Shown here: in pieces, positions 1 to 7,982 of the stretch
How the letters are laid out: each line of letters opens with the position of its first letter
Numbering within the stretch: position 1 is the first letter of the stretch
Assembly: GCF_029542625.1 (NCBI RefSeq)
Contig: NZ_CP120733.1
Span: 2,108,001-2,172,000 of the forward strand
DNA length: 64,000 bases
Origin: Tepidibacter hydrothermalis
GTDB taxonomy: Bacteria > Bacillota > Clostridia > Peptostreptococcales > Peptostreptococcaceae
Direction of reading: 5' to 3'
Position numbers and translations under genes: made by a program
The notes under the pieces: model-generated
Seen by the model: only the letters and a program-made list of their open reading frames with translations
Told to the model about the DNA's origin: nothing
The model's database searches: none

Positions 1-188
1 TCAATAATTTCAAAAAATCACCCCTTATAACAATTTCTATAATGCACAATATATACTACGTTCCCATAATTTTCTTGTTTTTTCTTCATATTTTTCTGCC
101 TTATTATGTAGAAATTTAATATATCCTGCAAGATTTTTTATAAAATAGTGATATAATTAGGATATTAATATAAGAAGGAGGTATCATA

Positions 189-1247
189 TTGAAAAAACTC
201 AACAAAATATCGTCTATAATACTCTGTTTTCTACTAATGCTATTATTTACAGCTTGTAAATCTACAGAATCTGAAGTATCTTCAAATGAGTTTGAAAAAG
301 CTAAGGCAGAAATACAACAAGCAAAAGCTTCATCTAATGAAAACGAAGAAACTACAAGTGATAATCAAACCACTCAACCAAATATAAAAGAGAATAAATT
401 AATTGAGGTTGATGGTGGAAATCAATCTGGTCATAGAGAACCTAACGTTGTTGTAGATATAGGATATGGCGATAGAGAATATTATGCTTATACGAATGAG
501 CATAATCAATTGGTTAAAGTAATAGCTAGGAAAATCACTTTACAGGATGAATCTACTGAGCCTGTTCTATCAACTGGAAGATATTATCGTGATGAAGCAA
601 AAGTACCTGGAGTAGAAAGTCCAACTTTGGATGAAGGCCACGTTATAGCTGATTCTCTTGGTGGTGTTTCAAATGCATATAATATAACACCGCAAGAAAG
701 CACACTTAACAGACATGGTGATCAGGCTTATATGGAAAAAGCTATCAGAGATGCTGGTGGTTGTACAGATTTTGTTGCTGTTATAACTTACCCAAATACA
801 AATACTCAGATTCCAAGTCATTATAGTTACACATACACAATTAATGGACATGTTGTAAATGATGAATTTGACAATGTAAATCCAGATAAAGTCAATGCAA
901 AGTTAGAAACAAATGTATCAACTAAGGAACAAACAAATAATATTAGTAAAGATCTAATGATTACTGCTCTAGATAAAAAAGCTGAATATATTGTAATTAC
1001 AAATTTAGCAAGTAAGTCAGTGGATCTTACGGGGTGGAAGATTATATCTGTAACAGGTAATCAGTCTTTTACATTTCCCAAATTCACTTTAGATTCAAAT
1101 TCATCTGTAAAGGTTGGGGACTCTGCTAAAAACTCAGATGTAGAATTTCATTGGCTTGATAGTAAAGGGACTTGGAACAATAGCAAAAGCGATCCTGCAG
1201 AGTTATATAACACTAAAGGTGAACTTGTTTATAGATTCGATGATTAA
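189..1247 (+). CDS. Lipoprotein DNA/RNA non-specific endonuclease with C-terminal lamin-tail domain
   Basis: TTG start eight bases after AAGGAGG; a TGATATAAT extended -10 lies near 150-157. Residues 1-23 are a lipoprotein signal ending in the lipobox LFTAC (Cys23), so the product should be anchored outside the membrane. Residues about 30-75 form a charged, Gln-rich linker. The region at 85-225 has the Endonuclea_NS_2-type signature: DEGH with His151, then GG, then NITPQ and an Asn at 174, matching the catalytic His and metal-binding Asn of beta-beta-alpha nucleases. Residues about 250-350 look like a lamin-tail (LTD) beta domain ending in a GELVYRF strand. Probable role: extracellular nucleic-acid degradation. 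The leader is almost identical to that of the lipoprotein at 28109. Function is inferred from family resemblance. Confidence 0.82.
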   Translation: MKKLNKISSIILCFLLMLLFTACKSTESEVSSNEFEKAKAEIQQAKASSNENEETTSDNQTTQPNIKENKLIEVDGGNQSGHREPNVVVDIGYGDREYYAYTNEHNQLVKVIARKITLQDESTEPVLSTGRYYRDEAKVPGVESPTLDEGHVIADSLGGVSNAYNITPQESTLNRHGDQAYMEKAIRDAGGCTDFVAVITYPNTNTQIPSHYSYTYTINGHVVNDEFDNVNPDKVNAKLETNVSTKEQTNNISKDLMITALDKKAEYIVITNLASKSVDLTGWKIISVTGNQSFTFPKFTLDSNSSVKVGDSAKNSDVEFHWLDSKGTWNNSKSDPAELYNTKGELVYRFDD

Positions 1248-1257
1248 TAGATTAAGT

Positions 1258-1318
1258 GATCTGATGCTAAAGCACATGATTATGGTGCTTGTAAGAGATA
1301 TCATCCACTACAATAATA
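1258..1318 (+). pseudogene. In-frame relic of a Cys-rich tail after the nuclease stop codons
   Basis: After the nuclease stop there are further stops, then the same frame resumes as SDAKAHDYGACKRYHPLQ. This matches the C-terminus of the MBL lipoprotein at 28109 (SDAKPQGYGACKKCHPPK). The relic has lost the second Cys of the CxxC pair. It is untranslated debris of a tail once shared by both genes, and it sits directly before a terminator that the two loci also share. Confidence 0.6.
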
Positions 1319-1345
1319 AAAGAGCAGAAAATCTGCTCTTTTTAT
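1318..1345 (+). terminator. Terminator after nuclease gene
   Basis: AGAGCAGA/TCTGCTCT stem followed by a T run. The same hairpin recurs at 30183-30210 behind the DUF3006 gene. Confidence 0.8.
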
Positions 1346-1367
1346 TATTGCTACTAAATTTATTTGT

Positions 1368-2132
1368 CTAATATTTAGAAAGTAAATCCTTCGCCATTTT
1401 AGATATGAAATAATAATTTCCAAATTCAGCTGATTTTTTAAGCTTCTGCCTCCCTTCTTCTAATTTTTTTTCTTTTAAATCCATAAGTCCTAAGAAATAA
1501 AATGTAGAAACTTCGTTTATTTCCGAATGATCTTTTTCAAGTAATCTTTCAAACATTTCTCTACTTTTTTTTAAATTCCCAATATAGAATTCATATGCTG
1601 CCAAAGTATGATTTGTAGATATATCTAACATCTTATATTTTGTTTCTACTTCAATATCATCAATGTGATTAGCAAACATTTCTTTAGCTTCATCTATTCT
1701 ATCAAGCATTAACAAATTATAAAGAAAGTTATTATAATATGATTTCTTAAAAACTTTATTAATGCCTTTTATATCAATAGATTTCAATATTTCAACACTC
1801 TGTTCAAAATCTCCTTTATAGTTTAACCCACACGATTTATTTATTAAAAGCATTTTTTTATTTTTGTCATTCAATGTTTTATTTATATCTTTTTCAATTT
1901 CTTCAAGAAATAAATTTACATTGTATTGATCATTAAGCAAAGATACAACATACTTAGATCTCTTAATACTTCTAAAGATTGTGAACATTGAACCTATTAT
2001 AACTAAAAATATAAATATATTATTTAATATTGCTTTATCAATCCCAAATCCCTCATCTAAAATTAGAAATATAATTCCCCCTATAGCACCTACAATTATA
2101 TAACTACTATTACGTTTTAATCTTTTTATCAT
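1368..2132 (-). CDS. Membrane protein with TPR-like cytoplasmic domain
   Basis: Start follows a GGAGGAAGTGG ribosome site. Residues about 9-27 and 33-52 are two hydrophobic segments, followed by a basic IKRSKY stop-transfer stretch. The remaining 200 residues are amphipathic helices with TPR-like periodicity (for example GDFEQSVEILKS, GNLKKSREMFERLLEKD and a C-terminal unit KKLEEGRQKLKKSAEFG). It is probably a membrane-tethered scaffold; no catalytic motif is visible. It is convergent with the nuclease gene and uses the other side of the same terminator region. Precise role unknown. Confidence 0.7.
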   Translation of the reverse strand: MIKRLKRNSSYIIVGAIGGIIFLILDEGFGIDKAILNNIFIFLVIIGSMFTIFRSIKRSKYVVSLLNDQYNVNLFLEEIEKDINKTLNDKNKKMLLINKSCGLNYKGDFEQSVEILKSIDIKGINKVFKKSYYNNFLYNLLMLDRIDEAKEMFANHIDDIEVETKYKMLDISTNHTLAAYEFYIGNLKKSREMFERLLEKDHSEINEVSTFYFLGLMDLKEKKLEEGRQKLKKSAEFGNYYFISKMAKDLLSKY

Positions 2133-2245
2133 TCCACTTCCTCCTTACATGTTTAGATAGTTACCGATACAGTTTATCATATCATGGTATATTTTTGTGT
2201 TTTTTATATGATTATGTAACACATGCAATAAACTTGGTAGTTTTG

Positions 2246-2329
2246 TATAAAGAAGGCGATGTTTTAGATATTAGAGTTGATATTGAAGAAACTGAAAAAA
2301 GAAAAAATGAGATAGATAATCTTATATAA
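2246..2329 (+). pseudogene. C-terminal fragment of a DUF3006 gene
   Basis: Reads YKEGDVLDIRVDIEETEKRK then NEIDNLI and a stop, nearly identical to residues 38-65 of the intact DUF3006 protein at 29949. There is no start codon or N-terminal half. In both loci this gene lies downstream of a lipoprotein with the same leader, so this is a decayed copy of the same neighbourhood. Confidence 0.75.
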
Positions 2330-2381
2330 CTTTCCCTTTATTGGCCATCTTATAATTCTTTTTATAGCTTGTATCTCTCAA
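2330..2381 (-). pseudogene. N-terminal scrap of recU
   Basis: The minus strand reads LRDTSYKKNYKMANKG from a TTG codon, matching the first residues of the phage RecU at 39206-39736. It is abruptly joined to the DUF3006 fragment. A second, longer recU pseudogene lies at 20425-20778. Confidence 0.65.
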
Positions 2382-2548
2382 AATCCCACCCCATTTTAAC
2401 TTTATTTTAAACTTGTCATACTTAACTTCTAGTTGTAATGCTACGACTTTAATCTTTGGAAATTTTTCTATTAATATCATTTAATTCCTTAGTTATATAC
2501 ACTATAAGTTGGTTAAATTAATACTAAAGTCTAAAGGAGGTATTTGAC

Positions 2549-2710
2549 ATGAATGATAAAATTCAAAAATCTAATAAACTAACACAAGATCAAGCAAATA
2601 CAGCTGTAACTTATTATCAATCAGATCTAAAATCTAGTGTTGACAGTAAAACTATAAATAACGCCACTTCAACTAATAAAAAATCTTTTAATAATCCAAA
2701 TGAAAAATAA
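2549..2710 (+). CDS. Small hydrophilic protein (53 aa), unknown
   Basis: ATG eight bases after a perfect AAAGGAGG site, and an independent terminator follows. The product is polar (Asn, Lys, Ser, Gln rich), with no membrane segment, no cysteine and a Q-rich stretch DQANTAVTYYQSDLKSS. The strong ribosome site, correct spacing and own terminator argue that it is a real gene. I do not recognise the family; a small spore- or stress-associated protein is only a guess. Confidence 0.6.
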   Translation: MNDKIQKSNKLTQDQANTAVTYYQSDLKSSVDSKTINNATSTNKKSFNNPNEK

Positions 2711-2728
2711 TATTCATCTTAATACTCT

Positions 2729-2770
2729 AAGATAAGAGATCTCTCATATTGTATCTCTTATCTTCTTTTA
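2729..2770 (+). terminator. Terminator after the 53-aa gene
   Basis: Twelve-base perfect stem (AAGATAAGAGAT/ATCTCTTATCTT) followed by a T-rich run. Confidence 0.8.
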
Positions 2771-2828
2771 ATAAGTATAGTTAACTTATATTTGATGCAT
2801 TGTTATAAATCAAATAGTTCAACTAATA

Positions 2829-2867
2829 AAAACACCGAAAAATCCATTTCTGAATAATACGGTGTTT
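2829..2867 (-). terminator. Terminator of the carbonic-anhydrase-like gene; contains an 18-bp repeat
   Basis: On the minus strand, AACACCG/CGGTGTT stem followed by T residues. Bases 2850-2867 (CTGAATAATACGGTGTTT) reappear inverted at 3399-3416 on the other side of the gene. Confidence 0.7.
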
Positions 2868-2905
2868 TAATTAATCATTTGATACACAACATAGATAATT
2901 GAAAT

Positions 2906-3286
2906 TTACATACAAACAACATGTACACACCCAAATTCATCGACCCATAGACCAACTACTATAACTGGAAGTCCCCATGATTTTACTGTATATGTTGATG
3001 CTACTATATGCTGAAAATGTTTACAGTCACTAACAGGATTTGCAGCACAATCATAATGTCCTACTACAGCAACTACATTAGATTTATGAGCTGTTATCGA
3101 AACCATAACTTTCTCTCTTAACCTTTGCATTTCACGCCAGTGTCCTTGAGATAGTACCTTATCCATTCCAGGTTCTGTAATTAAATCTACATAATCCACA
3201 TCAAAGTTTTCTTTCAACCACTTAATTACAGGAATTTGAAACCTACCATCAATACAGTTTAGAGCTGTTGCAAATTTTTTTTTCAT
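2906..3286 (-). CDS. Beta-carbonic-anhydrase-like protein
   Basis: 126 aa. The beta-class zinc signature can be seen: Cys11-x-Asp13-x-Arg15 (CIDGR) and later HYDC, giving the Cys...His-x-x-Cys ligand set, followed by a GLWVDEFG motif. It is much shorter than canonical beta-carbonic anhydrases (about 180-220 aa), so it belongs to a compact relative and may not hydrate CO2. It is monocistronic, with its own terminator, and flanked by an 18-bp inverted repeat. No signal peptide, so cytoplasmic. Fold assignment is fairly safe; activity is inferred. Confidence 0.65.
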   Translation of the reverse strand: MKKKFATALNCIDGRFQIPVIKWLKENFDVDYVDLITEPGMDKVLSQGHWREMQRLREKVMVSITAHKSNVVAVVGHYDCAANPVSDCKHFQHIVASTYTVKSWGLPVIVVGLWVDEFGCVHVVCM

Positions 3287-3398
3287 TTCACACCTTCAAT
3301 CTCATTTCTTTTCTAATAAAATATGAAGATATTATAGCATCTGTGACTCATTAAGCCTTTTATATAAGCCTTATTACTGTATATCTATTTTTATTTCT

Positions 3399-3416
3399 AA
3401 ACACCGTATTATTCAG
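3399..3416. repeat. Right copy of the inverted repeat around the carbonic-anhydrase-like gene
   Basis: AAACACCGTATTATTCAG is the exact reverse complement of 2850-2867. The pair brackets the single gene 2906-3286, about 530 bp apart. Confidence 0.7.
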
Positions 3417-3458
3417 TTTTCAATGTACTAGTTTTGCTAAAATCTTATTTAAACTCGT

Positions 3459-3567
3459 TTATCTTCTAACTAGCTTTCCTTGAGTATTGTTTTCTACCAT
3501 GGCAATCTCTTTAGCAGCATCAAGCTTAAATATGTAATCTAACCTACTTCCACCACTTTCTAAGAAA
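3459..3567 (-). pseudogene. Fragment of an AntA/AntB-type phage antirepressor
   Basis: Minus-strand frame ends in DYIFKLDAAKEIAMVENNTQ then GKLVRR and a stop. This matches the pattern of the AntB domain (compare DYILKLDIAKHLVMLARTEK in the intact antirepressor at 41527). No start codon; a remnant of a lost prophage. Confidence 0.55.
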
Positions 3568-3670
3568 TTAGAAACCGATATAGTCCTCATTTTCAATAAA
3601 ATCATATCTTTCAATCCTATTTTTTATCCAATCAGCAAACTTTGATTTGGCTTTTAAAAACACATACAAA

Positions 3671-3697
3671 AAAGCACCTAATTCAAAATTAGATGCA
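3671..3697 (-). terminator. Minus-strand terminator-like hairpin, first of two
   Basis: GCATCTAATT/AATTAGGTGC stem with a T run on the minus strand. No gene now ends into it. The rest of 3570-3990 holds nothing else I can support. Confidence 0.55.
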
Positions 3698-3756
3698 CTT
3701 AAGATATTTAGATTATCATTATTCCATAATTTAAAATATATAATTTTTGAATATAA

Positions 3757-3786
3757 AAAGGCAACCTCTATACAGAAATCGCCTTT
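3757..3786 (-). terminator. Minus-strand terminator-like hairpin, second of two
   Basis: AAAGGCGA/GGTTGCCTTT stem followed by T residues on the minus strand; tandem with the hairpin at 3671. Confidence 0.5.
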
Positions 3787-3993
3787 GTGTTTTACTCAAA
3801 GCACTATAAAAAAATCTTATTATAGTTTTAAATAAAACTTCAACTATCCATTTTATTCTACTGTATTCATTTTTATGTAAATCAGTTCTATTGTTATATA
3901 TATTGACTTTCACATCAATATCAATATTACCTAATTAACCGCTTCTATATTTTTTATTCATGATTAAATAAAATTTTTATCTATTTATTGTTT

Positions 3994-5196
3994 TTATCCT
4001 TCTATTTTTCTACATCTATACGCTCTATTAAGAGCACTGTTAGCATCATTACGTACATTCCTATTTTTGTTTTGTAAAAGTAGTTCAAGTGCATTGACTG
4101 CCTTTTCAAGTAACTCTTTATCCATATCATGAAAACTTCTCCAAAGAGCTGAAGAAGCTTGCTGAAGAATTTTAGGATTCTTTGAACTTAAAAGTTCAAT
4201 TAATAATGGCGTTGCTGACAATATATCTTGATGCTTCTTATAAGCCGCTTCACGCAGCGCCTCAACTGCAATACATCTAACATCTTGAACTCTATCTTTT
4301 AACAGAAGAATTAGTCTTTCTCTAATTGGCGAAAAGTCAAATTTCTCCACCCAATACTTTGCTGTTATTACATCATTGCATGTACTAATTTTTGCGTCAT
4401 CAGTACATTTTAAATTCTGCTCAATAGCCGATAAATCAATATCAACTTTTATATCATATATTACATACTTCAATCCTTCTGCTACTCCCATTCGTATATA
4501 TTTTGACTTACAAGAAATAAGTTCATCAACACTTTTAAAATCTTTTATATCTACAAGATAATTCACATAAGCTGCAGTACATACTCTAGAAGTTTTTTTA
4601 TCTTCATCTCTTACATGCTCCTTCAAAATATCTATAGCTCTTTTTCCTGTTTTATCATTTAATGCTGATAAATAAAGTGCACTCGCAACTAATTTAGATA
4701 CAGTTGCTCCCCATCTTGGTTTTTCATGATCATAAAGATGCTTCTCCAATAACTCTATATAAGGAGATAAATCATAGTTTTTTTCTCCAATTCGATTTAA
4801 TACAAATGCACTTTTTTGCCTAACATCTAATGACTCATCTTCTAAACACTGAAGAAGTATTTTTTCCATCTCATCAGAAAAATATATTGGACTCCAAACA
4901 TATTCTAACGCAACTAAAACCGTTCTACGAAATTTACAACCCATATTAATCATATTATTGATAGCATCAAAATCACCATTTTTAAAACAATGAAATGCCC
5001 ACGCTATAGAAAGATTACTTCTAACACTATCACACTCATGATTAAAAGCCCAATTATATACATGTTGTGAATATTCTCCGAGATTACTTCCTTTTACTAC
5101 ATCTTGAAATAGATTATGGGAACTTCCATATTTTCCTTCCTCAATTTCTTTAATATACTTTCCAATAACTAGTGTATCATCTATATATTCATTCAT
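3994..5196 (-). CDS. HEAT-repeat-like helical protein
   Basis: Start taken at MNEYIDD because AGAAGGGGA lies just upstream. A run of helical hairpins with HEAT-like phrasing is visible: LEDESLDVRQKSAFVLNRIG, LLKDRVQDVRCIAVEALREA, LLSSKNPKILQQASSALWRS and LLQNKNRNVRNDANSALNRA. These are concentrated at residues about 100-145 and 280-400. No catalytic or membrane segment. HEAT arrays usually bind proteins or nucleic acid; the partner is unknown. A degenerate cassette module at 5360-5440 lies upstream. Confidence 0.65.
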   Translation of the reverse strand: MNEYIDDTLVIGKYIKEIEEGKYGSSHNLFQDVVKGSNLGEYSQHVYNWAFNHECDSVRSNLSIAWAFHCFKNGDFDAINNMINMGCKFRRTVLVALEYVWSPIYFSDEMEKILLQCLEDESLDVRQKSAFVLNRIGEKNYDLSPYIELLEKHLYDHEKPRWGATVSKLVASALYLSALNDKTGKRAIDILKEHVRDEDKKTSRVCTAAYVNYLVDIKDFKSVDELISCKSKYIRMGVAEGLKYVIYDIKVDIDLSAIEQNLKCTDDAKISTCNDVITAKYWVEKFDFSPIRERLILLLKDRVQDVRCIAVEALREAAYKKHQDILSATPLLIELLSSKNPKILQQASSALWRSFHDMDKELLEKAVNALELLLQNKNRNVRNDANSALNRAYRCRKIEG

Positions 5197-5359
5197 TATT
5201 TTCCCCTTCTTCATTAATAAACACCTATTTAGATTAATTTGTGAAAATTATATAACGAAAACAAAAAATAATCTATAGTAGGTGTGAACTAAATAACATT
5301 TTATCAAGTACAAAATACTATCCCCCTTACTTTATATACTCTAATACCTTCTTTAATAC

Positions 5360-5440
5360 ATTTTTCTAATTCATTAACACTTTTTTATATTTGTGCAATT
5401 AAAAATAGTAGCTTTGGTTGGCTTAAGAGTATTTTTTATT
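5360..5440 (-). repeat. Cassette module copy 1 (degenerate)
   Basis: Keeps TATATTTGTGCAA and AGTAGCTTTGGTTGGCT, but the right arm of the hairpin has decayed. It lies between the TPR gene (5445) and the HEAT gene (5196), as the other modules lie between genes. Confidence 0.6.
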
Positions 5441-5444
5441 TAGT

Positions 5445-5924
5445 TTACCATATTTCATCTAGTCTATCAGAATAAAATTCTATTGCTCTTTTATAAGTTT
5501 TTATGTTTTTATCTGAAGATGTTTGAGCTAAATTAGTCAGAAGAATTTCCATTGCTTTTGAATGTTCATTTAGATTATATAGTGTCATAGCATAGAAAAC
5601 TTTCATAGCTCTATCCTCTGTAAATTTATTTAATCCTTTTTCAAATACTTCTTTTGATTTTTGATACTGTCCCAATGTTCTATATGTGCTTCCCAACCCT
5701 AAAAAAGCACCTTGCAAATCCTTTTCTGATAAACCAATTGAAATAGCTTTTTCATAATAAGGAACTGCTTCTTTTTCCAATCCCAGAACATCAAAACTCC
5801 AAGCACATTGATAGTTAACTACTGAATTGTCGGGATAGTCTTTTGCAAGATTTATTAAAATTTCATTTGATTCTTTTAATTTTCCTTCTTTCCTTAATTC
5901 GATTGCTTCTTCTAATTTTTTCAA
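5445..5924 (-). CDS. TPR protein (159 aa)
   Basis: About four tetratricopeptide units can be read: EAIELRKEGKLKESNEILI, CAWSFDVLGLEKEAVPYYEK, GLGSTYRTLGQYQKSKEVFE and AMTLYNLNEHSKAMEILLTN. Cytoplasmic, no other domain. The length and layout match small soluble TPR proteins widespread in Firmicutes, whose partners are mostly unknown. It forms a single-gene cassette with modules on both sides. GGAGAGA ribosome site upstream. Confidence 0.8.
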   Translation of the reverse strand: MKKLEEAIELRKEGKLKESNEILINLAKDYPDNSVVNYQCAWSFDVLGLEKEAVPYYEKAISIGLSEKDLQGAFLGLGSTYRTLGQYQKSKEVFEKGLNKFTEDRAMKVFYAMTLYNLNEHSKAMEILLTNLAQTSSDKNIKTYKRAIEFYSDRLDEIW

Positions 5925-6012
5925 AATCCATCTCTCCTTAATATTACAAATGTATCTTTATTTTATATTTCTAATTTTATCTAATTGATCCTTTAATTAT
6001 TTTATTTGTTCC

Positions 6013-6101
6013 CAGATTCATTTTATCCCAATATAGAATATTTTCATACTTATCGTATATTTATGCTAGAAAAAACAGTAGCTTTGATTGGCTACTGTTT
6101 T
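6013..6101 (-). repeat. Cassette module copy 2
   Basis: Hairpin 6072-6101 with an 11-bp perfect stem (AAAACAGTAGC/GCTACTGTTTT) and loop TTTGATTG. Read on the minus strand it terminates the GNAT gene at 6207, and the AT-rich box after it (reverse of ATTTTATCCCAATATAG) leads to the TPR gene. Confidence 0.85.
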
Positions 6102-6206
6102 CCTGGTTTGTATTATACCTAGAAACATGTAATTAATGTAGTATGTAATTTCATTATTATAATTTAGCATATATTCCAAGTAAATTTTCACTGTTAGATT
6201 TTGAAA

Positions 6207-7061
6207 TTATAATTTTAAAGCCATTTCATATTGTCTAATATTATTCTTAAATCCTAAATTCAGTAAGAAATCCTTCATAGAAATACATTGGCTATCTGCA
6301 TTTTTAACACTAATATTATATGATTCTGTACTATTTATTAAGTCCGTAAGGATGCTTCTTCCAATCCCTCTACCTCTATAATTTTTATCTACTGCTATTT
6401 GTGGAATATCTCCTGTTTTTTTACCAATAATTCCATAACCGACAATACTATCATTAATCTTTATAATAGAATATATGAATGTATCTGATACACTGTTGAT
6501 TGAATCAATAGAATTTTGCCAAGATGGTTTAAAATCCCAAAACTTCATTAATTCCATCCAGTCACTTTTATTAATACTATTAATATGTTCAACTTTATAT
6601 GTTGTTACCTTATTATACTTATTTTTATCTAAATTAAAGCATTCAAACTCTCTTAAAATTTGAAATTCTTGTTTTTTATAGAGCTGAAGTGCAGAGATAT
6701 TTGATTGAATTACTTCAAGTAACCATTGTTCTACTTCCATTTTTTCAAGTAATTGTTTAGTATTTAGAAACATATTACTTGTTACTCCTTGCTTCCTATA
6801 GGTTTGTATAACAGCTGTTCCTGTATCATATGCAGTTAATTTTCCATTCCATTTTCTAATTCCAGTTAAAAAAAATCCAATTAATTCATCATCTTTAAAT
6901 GCCCCTATTGAAGCTCTTGGAACATAACCTCTTCTTTGAAGCATTTGTTGAAGCTTTAAAAGAGAAATATCTACTTTTACTTGATAATCTGAAAATGCTT
7001 CCAAAAAGGTTTTATGTAATTTTTCCATACTTGTACTTTCTAATGTTTTGTAAATAAACAC
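6207..7061 (-). CDS. Tandem GNAT-family N-acetyltransferase
   Basis: 284 aa with two GNAT folds. The first (residues about 1-150) has the acetyl-CoA-binding turn TYRKQGVTSNM; the second (about 155-284) has VDKNYRGRGIGRSILTDL with the R-x-x-G-x-G/A signature near residue 229. Paired GNAT proteins of this size usually have one active and one degenerate half; here the second motif is the better match. Substrate unknown (small molecule, peptide or antibiotic). Single-gene cassette between two modules. Confidence 0.85.
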   Translation of the reverse strand: MFIYKTLESTSMEKLHKTFLEAFSDYQVKVDISLLKLQQMLQRRGYVPRASIGAFKDDELIGFFLTGIRKWNGKLTAYDTGTAVIQTYRKQGVTSNMFLNTKQLLEKMEVEQWLLEVIQSNISALQLYKKQEFQILREFECFNLDKNKYNKVTTYKVEHINSINKSDWMELMKFWDFKPSWQNSIDSINSVSDTFIYSIIKINDSIVGYGIIGKKTGDIPQIAVDKNYRGRGIGRSILTDLINSTESYNISVKNADSQCISMKDFLLNLGFKNNIRQYEMALKL

Positions 7062-7156
7062 TATTTATTCCCCCTAACTAAAATTATTATATCTATAATG
7101 TCAGACGTCAAAGTTTACAACTTCAGATTTTACGTTTTTTATACTTTTACATTTAT

Positions 7157-7251
7157 TACCATATATATATATTATCATAATATAATATTTATTTAATACT
7201 TATTGTATGGTTTTACAAGAAAAAACAGTAGCTTTGGTTAGCTACTGTTTT
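7157..7251 (-). repeat. Cassette module copy 3
   Basis: Hairpin 7222-7251. The loop change TTGGTTA lengthens the stem to 12 bp (AGCT/AGCT). The box ACCATA and CATAATATAATATTT is conserved upstream on the plus strand. Confidence 0.8.
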
Positions 7252-7335
7252 AATGTTTATATTGAAATTAATATTAATATTTAATCTTTTCTAAAACTAT
7301 TATATCTCAAAAACATATTTTACTTCTTCTTTAAT

Positions 7336-7602
7336 TTACAATACATACTTTATAAATACTGCCAAACAAACTATTCCAATTAAACAGTCGAAGTAACCTC
7401 TCTTATTTTTTCGAAGAATCACTCTTTTTATCCCCATCAATATCTTATATAATCCAAAAATTATTAATACTATATCAGATAGTTTAAGTTCAATTAAAGT
7501 ATAAGCATTAGTAAAATAATATATAATATACATAATTATTCCACACATTGCTAATAAATTTGTAAATAAATATATTTTTGATTGTTTATTTTTTAAATAC
7601 AT
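7336..7602 (-). CDS. Small membrane protein, three predicted TM segments
   Basis: Start set at MYLKNKQSK, seven bases behind GGGAGA, rather than the upstream ATG. Hydrophobic segments at about 9-30, 35-58 and 68-87, with a basic cytoplasmic loop (IKRVILRKNKRG). No recognised family. It follows the 43-aa gene at 7622-7753 with an 18-bp gap, so the two probably form one cassette operon. Confidence 0.6.
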   Translation of the reverse strand: MYLKNKQSKIYLFTNLLAMCGIIMYIIYYFTNAYTLIELKLSDIVLIIFGLYKILMGIKRVILRKNKRGYFDCLIGIVCLAVFIKYVL

Positions 7603-7621
7603 ATGATTTTCTCCCATATAA

Positions 7622-7753
7622 TTACTGTATTCTATAATTTTTTGTATCCATATTTGTATTATTCATAATAGAAAACATATTTTTTTGTTCAACTAAAGAC
7701 AGTACTTTTTTCTTGAACTTTTTTAGTTTAAACTCTATTTCCTTATCAGTCAT
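7622..7753 (-). CDS. Small basic protein (43 aa), unknown
   Basis: Starts MTDKEIEFKLKKFKKKVLSL behind GGTGGTGAT; no cysteine or membrane segment; a probable amphipathic helix in the first half. Intact frame directly upstream of the membrane protein gene within the same module-bounded unit. It could be a toxin/antitoxin-like partner or a peptide, but that is speculation. Confidence 0.45.
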   Translation of the reverse strand: MTDKEIEFKLKKFKKKVLSLVEQKNMFSIMNNTNMDTKNYRIQ

Positions 7754-7820
7754 TTTATCTAATCACCACCTGAAATAAACGTTCTTCTCTTTATATTTCA
7801 ATTATGTACTTTAAATCTTT

Positions 7821-7908
7821 TTATACATTTTACCATAATATAGCATAGTTTTGTACTTATTGTATGTTTGTGCAACAAAAAGCAGTAGCTTTGATTGGCT
7901 ACTGCTTT
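7821..7908 (-). repeat. Cassette module copy 4 with compensatory stem change
   Basis: Hairpin 7879-7908. The stem is AAAGCAGTAGC/GCTACTGCTTT: relative to other copies an A-T pair has become G-C on both arms. It follows the deformylase gene. Confidence 0.85.
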
Positions 7909-7982
7909 GCTTATTTGGGTTTACATAGCATTCTTATGATTAATACCCTTATAACAATTTTAAACTTAATACATTGATATTT

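Noticed and set aside
669-851. Minus-strand 60-codon ORF within the nuclease gene
   Set aside because: Antisense shadow of a well supported gene; no ribosome site.
3647-3913. Small ORFs on both strands around 3.7-3.9 kb
   Set aside because: They run across two hairpin terminators, lack ribosome sites and have shadow-like composition.
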